NCBI RefSeq assembly: GCF_004801305.1
Contig: NZ_SSOD01000012.1
Coordinates: forward strand, 1 to 64,000
Source: Pseudothauera rhizosphaerae
GTDB lineage: Bacteria > Pseudomonadota > Gammaproteobacteria > Burkholderiales > Rhodocyclaceae
Direction of reading: 5' to 3'
DNA length: 64,000 nt
This document shows, piece after piece, positions 50,410 to 60,402 of this stretch. Both the position numbers and the translations under genes were made by a program. The stretch's first letter is position 1. Each line of letters opens with the position of its first letter. A model generated the notes under the pieces. That model saw nothing but the letters and a program-made list of their open reading frames with translations. It was not told where the DNA came from and did not search any database.

Positions 50410-51215
50410 CTAACGCCCGCGCAGGAAGAAATCCACCGGCGTCGTCACCTCCACCGGATCGCCGGGAATGTCCGCCGGCGGGGGCGGCAGCGGGGCAGCG
50501 CGGTGCACCGTGGCCACGGCCTCGTCGTCGAGCGGCGCGTGGCCGCTGGCGCGCGCGATGCCGACGCTGAGCACCCGGCCCTGCCGGTCCACGGCGAAGC
50601 GCACCAGCACGACGCCCTCCAGGCGCCGCCGCTGCGCCGCCCGCGGGTAGCGCTTGAAGCGTTCCAGGTGGCCCAGCAACTGCGCCTGCCAGGTGGCCGC
50701 CGCCTGGCTGGCCGCGCCCGACGACGGCTGGCTGGCGGCATAGCGGCTGCCGGGCGGGGCCTGGACGCTGGGCGGAGCGGTGCTCGATGCCACGTCCGCC
50801 TGGCCGTTCGCCTCTGCCCGGGCGGCGTCGGCGGGGGCGTCTTCGGCGCTTTGCTGCCGTGCTGCGGCCGTGTCTACGGGCGCCTGCGGCTCGGCGACTT
50901 CCGCATGCGCTTGCCGCGGCACGGGGCGCGGGGCCGGCTTCGGCGCCGGCCCGGATTCGGCCTTCGGGCGGGATTTGCGCTGCGCCTGCTGCGCCGGGCC
51001 GGGCGGCAAGGCGGTGGGCGGCGCCGGCGGCGCGGCCGGCAGCGGCGCCAGTTCCACCATCACCGCCGACGCCGGCTGCGGGGGCGGTTCGGCTTCGCGC
51101 GGGGCATGCCAGCGCAGCGCGGCGGCGATGAGGGCCGCGTGCGCCAGCAGCACGATGCCCAGGCTGCCCGCCCAGCGCAGTCCCGCGCGCTCGCCCGGCG
51201 CCCAGGCGGGGCCGC

Positions 51216-51219
<4 letters not shown>
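50410..51219 (-). CDS. tonB: TonB energy transducer
   Basis: A 269-residue periplasm-spanning protein. N-terminal anchor (about residues 17-35, GSLGIVLLAHAALIAAAL), then a long proline/alanine-rich linker including PAPKPAPRPVPRQ, then a C-terminal TonB domain (LERFKRYPRAAQRRRLEG, VLVRFAVDRQGRVLSV). It passes proton-motive energy from ExbBD to outer-membrane receptors, and overlaps exbD by four bases. It is the only tonB seen in the window. Confidence 0.95.
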
Positions 51220-51638
<419 letters not shown>

Positions 51639-51651
51639 CGGGCCGCCTCCG

Positions 51652-52374
51652 TCAGTGGCCGGCCACGGCAGCAATGCCGGCCTTTGGCGACTCGCGCCGG
51701 TCCAGGTCGCGCGACACCAGTTGCTGCACGCCGGCCGACAGGTCGCCCAGGCTGCCCTTGAGGCCGCCCAGGCGGCGGGTGAAATGGTTGTAGATGACCA
51801 CCGCCGGAATCGCGGCCACCAGGCCCAGGGCCGTGGCCAGCAGCGCCTCGGCGATGCCCGGCGCCACCACCGCCAGGGTGGTCGTGTTCGCCCGGGCGAT
51901 GCCGATGAAACTGTTCATGATTCCCCAGACGGTGCCGAACAGGCCGACGAAGGGCGCCGTGGCGCCGACGGTGGCAAGCAGGCCGGTGCCCGTGCGCAGA
52001 TGGCGCACGCAGGCCAGTTCGATGCGTTCCAGGCGCAGGGCCAGGCGTTCCTTGATGCCGGCCTTGTCGGCCAGGCCGGCCGACTGCCGCAGTTCGAGCA
52101 GGGCGGCCTGGACCAGGGCCTGGGCAACGCCCTGGTCCAGATGCGGATTGTCCGCCGCCTCGGGCAGGTGCCCGGCCTGGGCCAGCACCGCGCCGGCGGC
52201 GCGCAGGCCGCGGCCGATGCGCGACAGTTCCCAGGTCTTGGCGACCAGCACCGTCCAGGTGGCGATGGAGGCCAGGGCCAGCCCGGCCATGACCGCCTGC
52301 ACCACCACGTCGGCATGCAGGAACATCTTCCAGGGCGTCAGGTCGGGCGGCAGGGTAACGAAATCGGCTTGCAT
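51652..52374 (-). CDS. exbB: ExbB biopolymer transport protein
   Basis: A 240-residue MotA/TolQ/ExbB-family protein with three membrane helices (near residues 20-40, 125-150 and 165-190). LATVGATAPFVGLFGTVWGI and GIAEALLATALGLVAAIPAV are family signatures. ATG at 52374 gives the normal length; the open frame further upstream is not protein-like. Confidence 0.95.
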   Translation of the reverse strand: MQADFVTLPPDLTPWKMFLHADVVVQAVMAGLALASIATWTVLVAKTWELSRIGRGLRAAGAVLAQAGHLPEAADNPHLDQGVAQALVQAALLELRQSAGLADKAGIKERLALRLERIELACVRHLRTGTGLLATVGATAPFVGLFGTVWGIMNSFIGIARANTTTLAVVAPGIAEALLATALGLVAAIPAVVIYNHFTRRLGGLKGSLGDLSAGVQQLVSRDLDRRESPKAGIAAVAGH

Positions 52375-52436
52375 GTTTTCATCCAGTTCATCGAGGGAAA
52401 GATCGGCGGCGCATCCGGCGCGGACGCGCCCCGCGT

Positions 52437-52928
52437 TCAGGGCTCGGGCCGCCGCCACAACCAGACGAGCACGCCGGCCATGCAGGCGACCAGCAGCGCC
52501 ACGCCGACGGGGTGCGGCACGGTCAGCGCCGCCACCGTGGCGGCCAGGCTCATGGTGGCGGTGGCCGCCCACTTGGCCCGGCGCGGCAGGCGGCCCGCCT
52601 GCCAGTGCGCCAGCAGCGGGCCGAACAGGCGGTGGCGTACGATCCAGCCGTGCAGCCGGGGCGAACTGCGCGCCGCCGCCCAGGCCGCCAGCAGCACGAA
52701 TTCCGTGGTCGGCAGGCCCGGCACCACCACGCCCACGCCGGCCACGCCCAGGCTGATCACGGCCAGGCACAGCAGCAGCACGCGCCGCCAGCCCTGCAGC
52801 GGCGGCGGCACGGGCGCGGCTGCAGGCACGGACAGAGAGGGGGGCGGCGAGGCAGCAGCGGGCGGCGCGGGCAGCGGCCCCTGCTCAGCGGGCAACGGCA
52901 CCGCCAAATTCTTCGTCCACGTAGCCAT
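52437..52928 (-). CDS. DUF454 (YbaN-like) inner-membrane protein
   Basis: A 163-residue protein. After a 45-residue Pro/Ala-rich head come membrane helices and the family core LGVAGVGVVVPGLPTTEFVL then ARSSPRLHGWIVRHRLFGPLL. DUF454 genes often accompany heme oxygenase and heme receptors. The annotated ATG overlaps hemO by 44 bases; the proline-rich head may be non-native and the true start could be internal. Confidence 0.85.
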   Translation of the reverse strand: MATWTKNLAVPLPAEQGPLPAPPAAASPPPSLSVPAAAPVPPPLQGWRRVLLLCLAVISLGVAGVGVVVPGLPTTEFVLLAAWAAARSSPRLHGWIVRHRLFGPLLAHWQAGRLPRRAKWAATATMSLAATVAALTVPHPVGVALLVACMAGVLVWLWRRPEP

Positions 52929-53487
52929 GCACGGTGCGGAAGGCTTCCTCGGCGGCGGCGATCACCGCCGCCTCCTGCGCCGGCGACAGCGCCACCGCGT
53001 CCAGCGCGGCGGTGAATTCGCGCCAGTGGCGCGCCGCGCCCTCCGGGTGGGCGGCCAGATGGCTGGCGCCGCAGTTCTGGTCCAGCCCGAGCTTTTCGTG
53101 CGCCCACTTGTACAGCAGCGTGCCGCCCAGGTTGGAGCCTTCGGCCACGTACAGCCAGCCCAGCGCTTCGGGCAGCGGCAGGCCGGCGGTCAGCCGGGCC
53201 GGCGCGGGAGGCGGCAGCGGCTGGCCGAGGGCGGTCAGGTCCGCCGCCACCTGCGGCCGCCGGCAGCGCGCCGCCAGGTCCGGCAGCAGGGCGGCCAGGG
53301 CCGGGTCGGCGTACAGCGCCTCGATGTCGCGGTGGAAGCGGTACTGCACGCGCAGGAAGCGGGCGAAGTGGTCGCGGCTGGCAAAGATGTCGCCGGCCAT
53401 GACGCGCTTGTCGAGCACGTCGTGGGTGGCGTGGGTGGCGGCCTTCAGGCGCTGGCTGCGGGTGGAGGTGGTTTCAGTCGTGGTCAT
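52885..53487 (-). CDS. hemO: Biliverdin-producing heme oxygenase
   Basis: A 200-residue cytoplasmic enzyme opening heme to biliverdin, CO and iron. The proximal heme ligand is probably a histidine in ATHATHDVLDK near residue 20, and the distal helix has GWLYVAEGSNLGGTLLYK, the flexible Gly-rich helix of the family. Its position between a TonB receptor and exbBD-tonB is the strongest evidence that this operon imports heme. Confidence 0.92.
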   Translation of the reverse strand: MTTTETTSTRSQRLKAATHATHDVLDKRVMAGDIFASRDHFARFLRVQYRFHRDIEALYADPALAALLPDLAARCRRPQVAADLTALGQPLPPPAPARLTAGLPLPEALGWLYVAEGSNLGGTLLYKWAHEKLGLDQNCGASHLAAHPEGAARHWREFTAALDAVALSPAQEAAVIAAAEEAFRTVHGYVDEEFGGAVAR

Positions 53488-53520
53488 GGAGAAGGGTCCG
53501 GGCAGGGTTGAAGAAAGGGT

Positions 53521-56500
53521 TCAGAAGCGGCCGGTGAGGCTGAGCTTGATGCTGCGGCCCGGCGCGGCGACGGCGGAGCGCGTGGCGGGGTCCACGTAGT
53601 ACCGGTCGGTGAGGTTGGTGCCGGTGAGTTCGAGGGCCAGGTTCTTGTCCAGCCGGTAGCGCACGTAGGCGTCGAACAGCAGGGTGTTGCCCCAGGAGAA
53701 GGGGACGTTGAAGGTGTAGACGAACCGCCCGCCGCAATTGGCTTGCTGGCCGATGCAATCCTGGTAGGAATTGCGGCGGAACCATTCCAGGTCGTCGTTG
53801 CGGTATTCGCGGTAGTAGGTGGCGCGGCCGCCGATTTCCAGGCGGCGCTCCAGGAAGCGCCCGCCGAGCGCCCAGGTGGCCGAGAGGTCCGGGGCGGACT
53901 GGGTGAGCAGGTAGCCGCCGGGGAAGCCGTAGTCCACGCAGTCCGGCACCAGCCGGCCGCTGCCGGGGACGTAGCCGTTGGTGGTGCTCAGCTTGGCCGC
54001 GGTGTCTTCATCGCAGACCGTGTTCTCCAGGTTGTAGTTGATGCCCAGGTCGGTGAAGAAGCGGCCGTTGTCGTAGCGCCCGCTCAGTTCGATGCCGCGG
54101 ATGCGGTGCTCGTCCACGTTGTTGAAGTTGAAGCTGCCGTCGCGCTCGATGGCGTCGCGGGTCTTGTTGTCGTAGTAGGCCAGCTTGACGTCGGCGACGG
54201 TGCCGGGCCCGAACAGCGGGCTCAGGTCATGGACGTAGGCGGCTTCCCAGTTGTAGGCGTGTTCGGGCTTGACGCCCCAGGGGTTGAGCGAGGAGGAGAA
54301 GGCCATGGTGCTTTCGAACAGGCTCGGAAAGCGCAGGGTTTCGCCGTAGCGCAAATAGGCGCGGCTGTAGTCGCTGAAGTTGAGCGTGGCGGCGAAGAAG
54401 GGCACCCAGCCGCGGTCCCTGCGGGTCTTGGCCTTGTCGGTTTCGGTGCGTCGGATGGGATTACCGGAGCAGTGCACGACGTTGGCCACACCGTCGAGCG
54501 TGCCGTTCAAGCAGGGATAGCTCGCTTTCGTGTAGTTGCCGTTCCCGTCCGGTAACCATGTGCCGGGCAGGTCGTGGGTGGTGCTCACGGTGCGGGAGAC
54601 GCTGGCGATCAGCATTTCGACCATCTCCGGCGTGTAGAAGCCGAGCTGGCCGAGCAGGCGGTAGGTGGCGATATCGGCGTCGATATCGGACTGGCTCCTC
54701 GGTGCCTCGGTCCAGTAGGAAAAATCGTCGTACCCCGTCGTCACCACGCTCCTGATCTGCCCCTCGTGCTCCTTGAGGAAATCGTCGAAGGCCCAGTAGC
54801 TGGCATAGCGCGCCCCCGCGCTGAAGCTCAGGAAGCCGGCGGGCCGCCAGTCGAGGTTGAAGCTGCCTTCCCATTCCTGCCGCCGGCCGGCGCGCGGGTA
54901 GCTCCACATGCCGTTCCAACTGGGCAGGTTGGGGTCCATGCGGCCGCTCGGGTCGCGGTCGGAGCGCAGCTTTTCGTACTGGTAGCTGCCGCCCAGGGTG
55001 AGATCCAGGCTGTCCAGCACGGCCATCTTGTTGCTCAGGGTGACACCGCTGCGGCCGCTGTCCTGCCCGCGCAGGGCGGTGTTGAAAAGGTAGGGGGCGG
55101 CCGGGCCGAAGGCAAAGTTGGGGAAGCCGCCGGCGGTGTAGGTGTCGCTGCGGGTGTCGGTGTGCCACAGATTGGCGTAGAGGTCGACCCAGCGGCTGCC
55201 TGCGGGCTGCCATTTGTATTCCAGGTTGTAGGCCTTGGCATCGACCCGGCTCAGCGGCCACTGGACGGCGCCGCGGTCGTCGGCTTCGATGATGCGCGAG
55301 GGCATGATCTCGCCGTTGTAGGTGAGGCTGTCGCGGTAGCCGAACTGCACGGCCTGGTCGGGGCTGGGCCGCCAGGTGGCCTTGAACAGCCAGGATTCCA
55401 TCTGGCTGGAGGTGTTGGGCACTTCGTTGCCGGGCAGCCAGTAGCGGGCCATGTTGGTGATGTAGTCGTCGGCGGAGCTGGTGCGCTCCCTGGAGTAGTA
55501 GCCGGCGTTGCGCTTGCCGGCGTAGTAGTTGCCGCGCTCGCGGTAGGCGTAGGCGGCCATCAGGTCCAGTTGTTCGGCGGGGCGCCAGCCGAAGGCCAGG
55601 CGGTAGGCGTGGTCGCCGCCGTCGAAGACGTTGTAGCCGCCCCCGCCGCGCTTGGGCTGCACCGTCAGCGTGCGGTCGTTGTAGGGGAAGTTGGGGGTGC
55701 CTTGCGGGAAGCCTTCGACCGTCCGGTAATCCTCGCCGGTGCGCAGCCTGGGCAGGCGCGGGTCCACCGAGTTGCTGCTGCCTTCGAGCTTGATTTCGCC
55801 GCCGAAGGTCTGGCCGGGGTCGAGAACGTCATCCACGTCCAGGGTGTTGACCACCATGGCGCCGCCGATGCCGGTGTAGGTGTTGCGGGTGAGCGAGGGC
55901 CCCTTGAGGATCTGGATGCCGCCGATGAGGTTGGGGTCGATGTAGTTGCGGTTGCTGGCGCCGTTGTAGCCGCGCCAGACGGTCAGCGCCTGCTCGGTGC
56001 CGTCGATGGTGACCGGCACGCGGCCCGGCCCCTGGATGCCGCGGATGTTGACGTCGAGCGCGCCGCTGTTGCGGGCGTCGCCGCTGAACACGCCGGGCAC
56101 GCCGGTGAGCAGGTCGGAAGGAGTGGCGCCCTTGTAGCGCTCGACTTCGGTCTTGCCGAGGTAGGACGTGGACACGTCCAGGTCGTAGACGTCGTCGTAG
56201 CCGCGCCGGTCGCGCTCGGCGCCGCCTTCGTCGCCGCGCAGGCCGCCGACGTTGAGGGTGCCGGTGACGACGCCGTCCTGGGCGACGAGCTGCCGTTCGA
56301 TGCTGATCGCGCCGGGGCTGCGTTCGCGCCACGTCAGGCCGGAGCCTTCCAGCAGCCGGGCCAGGGCCGCGCCGGCAGTGAAGCTGCCCTGCAGCCCGGC
56401 GCTGTGCCGGCCGCCGACCAGCGCGGGGTCGAAGCTCAGGGAGAGGCCGGCGGTGGCGGCCAACCGATTCAGCGCCCCGGCCAGCGGCCCCGGCGGAATG

Positions 56501-56631
56501 TCGAAGCGCTGCGGGCGCTGGGCAGTCTGCGCGCCGGCCGGCTCGGCGGCCAGCAGCGGCGCGGCCGGCGCCAGGGCCAGCAGGCAGGCCAGGGCGAGCG
56601 GCGCGGCGCGCGGTGGACGAAGGTTTTGCAT
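53521..56631 (-). CDS. TonB-dependent receptor with STN domain, probable heme/hemophore receptor
   Basis: A 1036-residue transducer-receptor, longer than the siderophore receptors here. Signal peptide ends near AAPLLAAEPA. STN domain (FDIPPGPLAGALNRLAATAG) at about residues 42-95. Plug includes LLTGVPGVFSGDARNSGALDVNIRG-type sequence. A large barrel has GETLRFPSLFES then NPWGVKPEHAYNWEAAYVHD, equivalent in position to the FRAP/NPNL segment of heme receptors, and it ends IKLSLTGRF. HasR-type receptors combine an STN domain with heme uptake. Heme specificity is inferred mainly from the adjoining heme oxygenase. I chose ATG 56631, with AAAGGGG upstream, over one 39 bases earlier. Confidence 0.88.
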   Translation of the reverse strand: MQNLRPPRAAPLALACLLALAPAAPLLAAEPAGAQTAQRPQRFDIPPGPLAGALNRLAATAGLSLSFDPALVGGRHSAGLQGSFTAGAALARLLEGSGLTWRERSPGAISIERQLVAQDGVVTGTLNVGGLRGDEGGAERDRRGYDDVYDLDVSTSYLGKTEVERYKGATPSDLLTGVPGVFSGDARNSGALDVNIRGIQGPGRVPVTIDGTEQALTVWRGYNGASNRNYIDPNLIGGIQILKGPSLTRNTYTGIGGAMVVNTLDVDDVLDPGQTFGGEIKLEGSSNSVDPRLPRLRTGEDYRTVEGFPQGTPNFPYNDRTLTVQPKRGGGGYNVFDGGDHAYRLAFGWRPAEQLDLMAAYAYRERGNYYAGKRNAGYYSRERTSSADDYITNMARYWLPGNEVPNTSSQMESWLFKATWRPSPDQAVQFGYRDSLTYNGEIMPSRIIEADDRGAVQWPLSRVDAKAYNLEYKWQPAGSRWVDLYANLWHTDTRSDTYTAGGFPNFAFGPAAPYLFNTALRGQDSGRSGVTLSNKMAVLDSLDLTLGGSYQYEKLRSDRDPSGRMDPNLPSWNGMWSYPRAGRRQEWEGSFNLDWRPAGFLSFSAGARYASYWAFDDFLKEHEGQIRSVVTTGYDDFSYWTEAPRSQSDIDADIATYRLLGQLGFYTPEMVEMLIASVSRTVSTTHDLPGTWLPDGNGNYTKASYPCLNGTLDGVANVVHCSGNPIRRTETDKAKTRRDRGWVPFFAATLNFSDYSRAYLRYGETLRFPSLFESTMAFSSSLNPWGVKPEHAYNWEAAYVHDLSPLFGPGTVADVKLAYYDNKTRDAIERDGSFNFNNVDEHRIRGIELSGRYDNGRFFTDLGINYNLENTVCDEDTAAKLSTTNGYVPGSGRLVPDCVDYGFPGGYLLTQSAPDLSATWALGGRFLERRLEIGGRATYYREYRNDDLEWFRRNSYQDCIGQQANCGGRFVYTFNVPFSWGNTLLFDAYVRYRLDKNLALELTGTNLTDRYYVDPATRSAVAAPGRSIKLSLTGRF

Positions 56632-56720
56632 CGGTGCCCCTTTCGGAATGGGTGGAAATGAGGTGTTCATTTCCTATGCCCGGCGACGCGGCAAAAGGGG
56701 ACAGACCGGCGGAAAAAAGA

Positions 56721-57692
56721 TCAGCGCGCCGCCACGGTGACCCAGTAGCGGCTGCGGTAATGGACGCGCACCGGAAAGGTGTCCTGCAGCAGGCGCAGCG
56801 CCTTGTCGGTGTCGGCGAGCTGGAACACGCCGGAAACCGGCAGGGCGGCCACGGCCGGGTCGCAGCGCACGATGCCGCCGCGGTAGCGCGCCAGTTCGGC
56901 CACCACGTCGCCCAGCGGCATGGATTCGGCATGCAGGATGCCGCCGGTCCAGTCCACCATGTGCCGGCTCAGGGCCGCGGCGGGCGCGACGCCGGCGCCG
57001 TCGAACATGGCCTGCCCGCCCGCCGTCACGATGCGGGCGGCCTCGGCGGCGGCGGCCGGCGACACCCGCACCGCGCCCTCTTCCACCGCCAGCCGGCTAT
57101 ATCCGTCGAACTGGCGCACCGCGAACCGGGTGCCCAGCGCCTGCAAGCGGCCGTGCCGGGTGTCGACCAGGAAGGGGCGCGCCGGCACCTGCGGGTCGGG
57201 GGCGGTGTGCACCAGCACTTCGCCGCGCAGCAGCACGAGCAGGCGCTCATGGGGGCCGTGGCGCAGGTCCACGCGGGTGTCGGTGTTCAGGTAGAGCAGG
57301 CTGCCGTCGTCCAGGCGGACCTGGCGCTGCTCGCCGACGGCGCTGCGGTAGTCGGCCACGGCGTACTGCCACGGTTCGCGCCGCCAGGCCAGCCACGCCA
57401 GCGGCACCCCGGCCAGTAGGCCGGCGAAGGCGCCCAGCGCGGCGCGGCGGCCATGGCGCCGCATGCGCCGCAGCGGCGCCGCGCCGACGGCGCCGGGCAC
57501 GCCGCCGACCAGGCTGGCCAGTTGCTCGGCGCGCTGCCAGGCGCGCGCGTGCTCGTCGCTGCTCGCCAGCCATTTCCGCCAGGCGCGGCGGTCGGCGTCG
57601 TCCACGACGTCGTCGTGCAGCCGGACCAGCCATTCGGCGGCTTCATGCAGGATTTCGGGGCGGATCGCGCCGGCGGGGACGGAGGCGGACAT
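56721..57692 (-). CDS. FecR-family anti-sigma / signal transducer (cassette 5)
   Basis: A 323-residue FecR protein. N domain has LHEAAEWLVRLHDDVVDDADR and WRKWLASSDEHARAW. A membrane segment (ALGAFAGLLAGVPLAWLAW) lies near residues 85-105. FecR domain has FLVDTRHGRLQALGTRFAVR. ATG 57692 is 4 bases after the sigma stop; an alternative ATG at 57710 would overlap it. Confidence 0.92.
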   Translation of the reverse strand: MSASVPAGAIRPEILHEAAEWLVRLHDDVVDDADRRAWRKWLASSDEHARAWQRAEQLASLVGGVPGAVGAAPLRRMRRHGRRAALGAFAGLLAGVPLAWLAWRREPWQYAVADYRSAVGEQRQVRLDDGSLLYLNTDTRVDLRHGPHERLLVLLRGEVLVHTAPDPQVPARPFLVDTRHGRLQALGTRFAVRQFDGYSRLAVEEGAVRVSPAAAAEAARIVTAGGQAMFDGAGVAPAAALSRHMVDWTGGILHAESMPLGDVVAELARYRGGIVRCDPAVAALPVSGVFQLADTDKALRLLQDTFPVRVHYRSRYWVTVAAR

Positions 57693-57696
57693 GGCT

Positions 57697-58203
57697 TCAG
57701 TCCAGACCAAGCAGGCAGGCGGCGAAGGCCTTGGCCATGTAGCGTTTGACGCTGCGCAGGTCCACGTTCAGTTGCAGGGCGATCTCGGCGTACTTGAGGC
57801 CGTCGAGCTGCGACAGCAGGAAGGCTTCGCGCACCCGCGCCGGCAGCCCGTCGAGCAGGCGGTCGATGCGCATCAGCGCGTCGATGGCGATCTGGCGCTG
57901 TTCCGCCGAGGGCGCCATGGGCTCGGGCAGCCCGGCCAGCACTTCCAGGTAGGCCCGTTCCAGCGCCCGGCGCTGGCGCAGGTTGATGACCAGGCCGTTG
58001 GCGATGCAGGTGAGGTAGGCGCGCGGCTCCTCGATGGCGACCGCCTCTTGCCGGGTGAGCAGGCGGACGAAGGTGTCGTGGGCCAGGTCGGCGGCCGTGC
58101 AGGAATCGCCCAGCCGTTTGAGCAGCCAGCCGCGCAGCCAGTTGTGATGACCGGCGTACAGGGTTTCGACTTGCTGATGAAGCGCGGATTCGGTGGCGGC
58201 CAC
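57697..58203 (-). CDS. FecI-family ECF sigma factor (cassette 5)
   Basis: A 168-residue ECF sigma. Region 2: YAGHHNWLRGWLLKRLG and DLAHDTFVRLL. Region 4: LKYAEIALQLNVDLRSVKRY. GTG start with AGGAAGGG upstream. It is the first gene of the eight-gene heme-type operon and carries the same Fur box as cassette 2. Confidence 0.92.
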   Translation of the reverse strand: MAATESALHQQVETLYAGHHNWLRGWLLKRLGDSCTAADLAHDTFVRLLTRQEAVAIEEPRAYLTCIANGLVINLRQRRALERAYLEVLAGLPEPMAPSAEQRQIAIDALMRIDRLLDGLPARVREAFLLSQLDGLKYAEIALQLNVDLRSVKRYMAKAFAACLLGLD

Positions 58204-58254
58204 GATACCCTTCCTGTTCCTAGCGGCCGACGGAAGGAACGGCCTTGGTTCAGA

Positions 58255-58271
58255 TGAGAATTGTTCTTATT
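58255..58271 (-). promoter_or_regulatory. Fur box upstream of FecI 5
   Basis: In the direction of the sigma gene this reads AATAAGAACAATTCTCA, identical over 17 bases to the box before FecI 2. It lies 51 bases upstream of the GTG. Confidence 0.78.
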
Positions 58272-58310
58272 CTAAATACCTCGCAGGGAAAACGGCAAGC
58301 CAGGACCAGC

Positions 58311-58540
58311 GGCGGCGCGCCGGTGCATCAGTGGGCGCTGCAGGGCGTGGGCATCGCCTACAAGTCGCGCCTGGACATCCGCGCCGACCTGGAAGCCGGC
58401 CGCCTGATCGAGCTGTTCCCGGAAGCCGGATACGAGCCGGTGTCGCTGTACGCCGCCTACCCCACCTGGGGCGGCGCCAGCCGGCGCGGGTCAAGGCGCT
58501 GGTGGATCATCTGGAGCGGGCCTTTGCCCAGCTCCAGCGA
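58311..58540 (+). pseudogene. Truncated, frameshifted LysR regulator remnant
   Basis: The plus strand keeps only the last third of a LysR effector domain: GGAPVHQWALQGVGIAYKSR through GRLIELFPE and VSLYAAYP in one frame, then ARVKALVDHLERAFAQLQ in another, so there is a frameshift near 58465-58480. The DNA-binding half is gone and replaced by the promoter region of the heme operon. No stop follows at the usual place, and the end overlaps antisense the C terminus of the neighbouring DMT transporter gene. Confidence 0.8.
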
Positions 58541-59492
58541 CTTCCGGCGGAGACTGCGGTTTCACCCGCAGCGCGGCGATCACGCCGGCCACCAGCAGCG
58601 CGATGCCGGCCAGAATGAGCAGCACCGGCCACTGGCCGCGCAGGATGAAGGCGTAGGCGAACGCGGAGAGGGTCTCGAACACGATCAACTGGCCCACCAG
58701 CGCCGTGGGCAGGCGCTGGCTGGCCTGGTTCCAGCACAGGGTGCCGAGCCAGGAGGCGAACAGGCCGATAGCGAACATCAGGCCGATGAAGAAGGCCGGA
58801 CGCGGGCCGAAGGGCATGGAGAACTCCGCCTCGCCCAGCGCCATGCCACCCCACAGCAGCCCGTAGCCGGTCAGCGCCAGCGGCAGCGTGGCCACGCCCT
58901 GGGCCGTGGCCCAGGCGCGGGGGCTGCGCTCCGGGTGGGCGCGCAGCCAGTCCGCGTTGCGCAGCGGATACCAGGTCCAGCACGCCACCGCCCCCACCGC
59001 GAGCAGGGCGCCGAGGGCGTAGCGGCCCACGTCGGCCGCGGCGTCCGCCCGCAAGGCTGCAAACTCGGCTTGGTTCACGCAGGCGATGCCGGCGGCGATG
59101 AAGAGCAATGGCAAGGCCAGCCGCCGCCACGGCAGGCGGCCATCGCGGGCGCCGTTGCGCAGGTTGGCGCACACGGCGATGACCACCGGCAGGGTGCCGA
59201 TGATCATGGTCGGCAGCGGCCCGCCGGCACGCTGGATGGCACTGGCGAGGAAGAGGTAGTAGAGCAGGTTGCCGATGGCGGCGAGCTTGAGCGCCTCGAT
59301 CCAGTCGGCGCGGGTGAGCAGCGCCAGCGCGCGGCGGTCCGCCCAGGCCAGCGGCAAGGCGATCAGGCCGAAGGCGAGGTAGCGCCCGACGGTCTGCAGG
59401 GTGGCCGGGTAGTCCGGCAACAGCAGCGGGCCGACGAACACCAGGCCCCACATCAGCCCGGCGGCCAGCGCGTAGAGGGTTCCGATCCACAT
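58491..59492 (-). CDS. DMT-superfamily (EamA) transporter
   Basis: A 333-residue inner-membrane protein with about ten helices, in two EamA halves (about residues 5-135 and 150-300). It starts MWIGTLYALAAGLMWGLVFV. Substrate unknown; the family exports amino acids and other metabolites. The final 25 residues after RVKPQ are proline-rich and lie antisense to the LysR remnant, so the C terminus may be abnormal. Confidence 0.9.
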   Translation of the reverse strand: MWIGTLYALAAGLMWGLVFVGPLLLPDYPATLQTVGRYLAFGLIALPLAWADRRALALLTRADWIEALKLAAIGNLLYYLFLASAIQRAGGPLPTMIIGTLPVVIAVCANLRNGARDGRLPWRRLALPLLFIAAGIACVNQAEFAALRADAAADVGRYALGALLAVGAVACWTWYPLRNADWLRAHPERSPRAWATAQGVATLPLALTGYGLLWGGMALGEAEFSMPFGPRPAFFIGLMFAIGLFASWLGTLCWNQASQRLPTALVGQLIVFETLSAFAYAFILRGQWPVLLILAGIALLVAGVIAALRVKPQSPPEVAGAGQRPAPDDPPAP

Positions 59493-59555
59493 GGTCGCGC
59501 CAGTGTGGCAGCGGGCGCGACGGCAGTCTTGTACCGGATTGCGGTCCGTGCCGCG

Positions 59556-60380
59556 TCAGGCGCGCAACTGGCGCTGGTAGCGCGCCGGGGTCACGCCGTA
59601 GCGGCAGGCGAAGGCGCGGGTGAGATGAGCCTGATCGGCGAGACCGGCCGCCGCCGCGACCTGCGCCGGGCGCACGCCGGCGGCGAGCAGGCGCTTGGCT
59701 TCGGCCAGGCGCAGCGCCATCAGCATCTGCTGCGGGCTGACGTGGTACTGGGCGCGGAAGCTGCGCAGGAAGTGCCAGGGGCTCAGGCCCGCCACCGTGG
59801 CCAGATCGTCCAGCGTCAGGCGTTCGGCGATACGGGCGTGCAGGTAGTCGAGCACTGGACCGAAGCGCGGCGCGGCGCCACCGTGCGCACCGCGCCCCAC
59901 GGTCGCATGGGGACGGAAGAGCGCCAGCAGTTCGGCCAGCAGGCTGTCGAAGGCGAGGGACTCGCGCGCCGCCCACAGGGCGTCGAGCAGGGCGGTGGCG
60001 CGCCGGGCCGCGGCGGGGTTCTGCCGCACCGCGTCGCGGAAATGCCAGCCCCGCTCGCCGGTGACCCGCTCCGCCAAATCCGGGTCCACGTAGAGCATGC
60101 GGTAGCGCCAGCCGCCGTCGGTTTCCGCCCGGCCGGTATGCAGTTCCCCGGGGTTCATCAGCAGCAGGGCGCCGGACGAGGCCAGGTGCTCGGCGCCCCG
60201 GTAGCGGAAGCGCTCCGCGCCGGTTTCGATGGCCCCCAGGCCGAAGCCGTCGTGGCTGTGGGGCTCGAAGGCGTGGCGCACGATGTGGGCACGGTAGCAC
60301 TCCACCCCCGGCAGGTGGGCCGGGCGGCGGTAACGGGCCGCATCGCGGGGATCATCGAAGAACTGGGGCACGCCTTCCAT
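59556..60380 (-). CDS. AraC-family transcriptional regulator
   Basis: A 274-residue protein with an N-terminal cupin sensor (about residues 35-100, FEPHSHDGFGLGAIETGAE) and two C-terminal helix-turn-helix motifs (RLTLDDLATVAGLSPWHFLR; QVAAAAGLADQAHLTRAF). It may control the adjacent EamA exporter 63 bases downstream, an arrangement frequent for this regulator type. Confidence 0.92.
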   Translation of the reverse strand: MEGVPQFFDDPRDAARYRRPAHLPGVECYRAHIVRHAFEPHSHDGFGLGAIETGAERFRYRGAEHLASSGALLLMNPGELHTGRAETDGGWRYRMLYVDPDLAERVTGERGWHFRDAVRQNPAAARRATALLDALWAARESLAFDSLLAELLALFRPHATVGRGAHGGAAPRFGPVLDYLHARIAERLTLDDLATVAGLSPWHFLRSFRAQYHVSPQQMLMALRLAEAKRLLAAGVRPAQVAAAAGLADQAHLTRAFACRYGVTPARYQRQLRA

Positions 60381-60402
60381 GAGGGCACCATAGCACGCCG
60401 GA

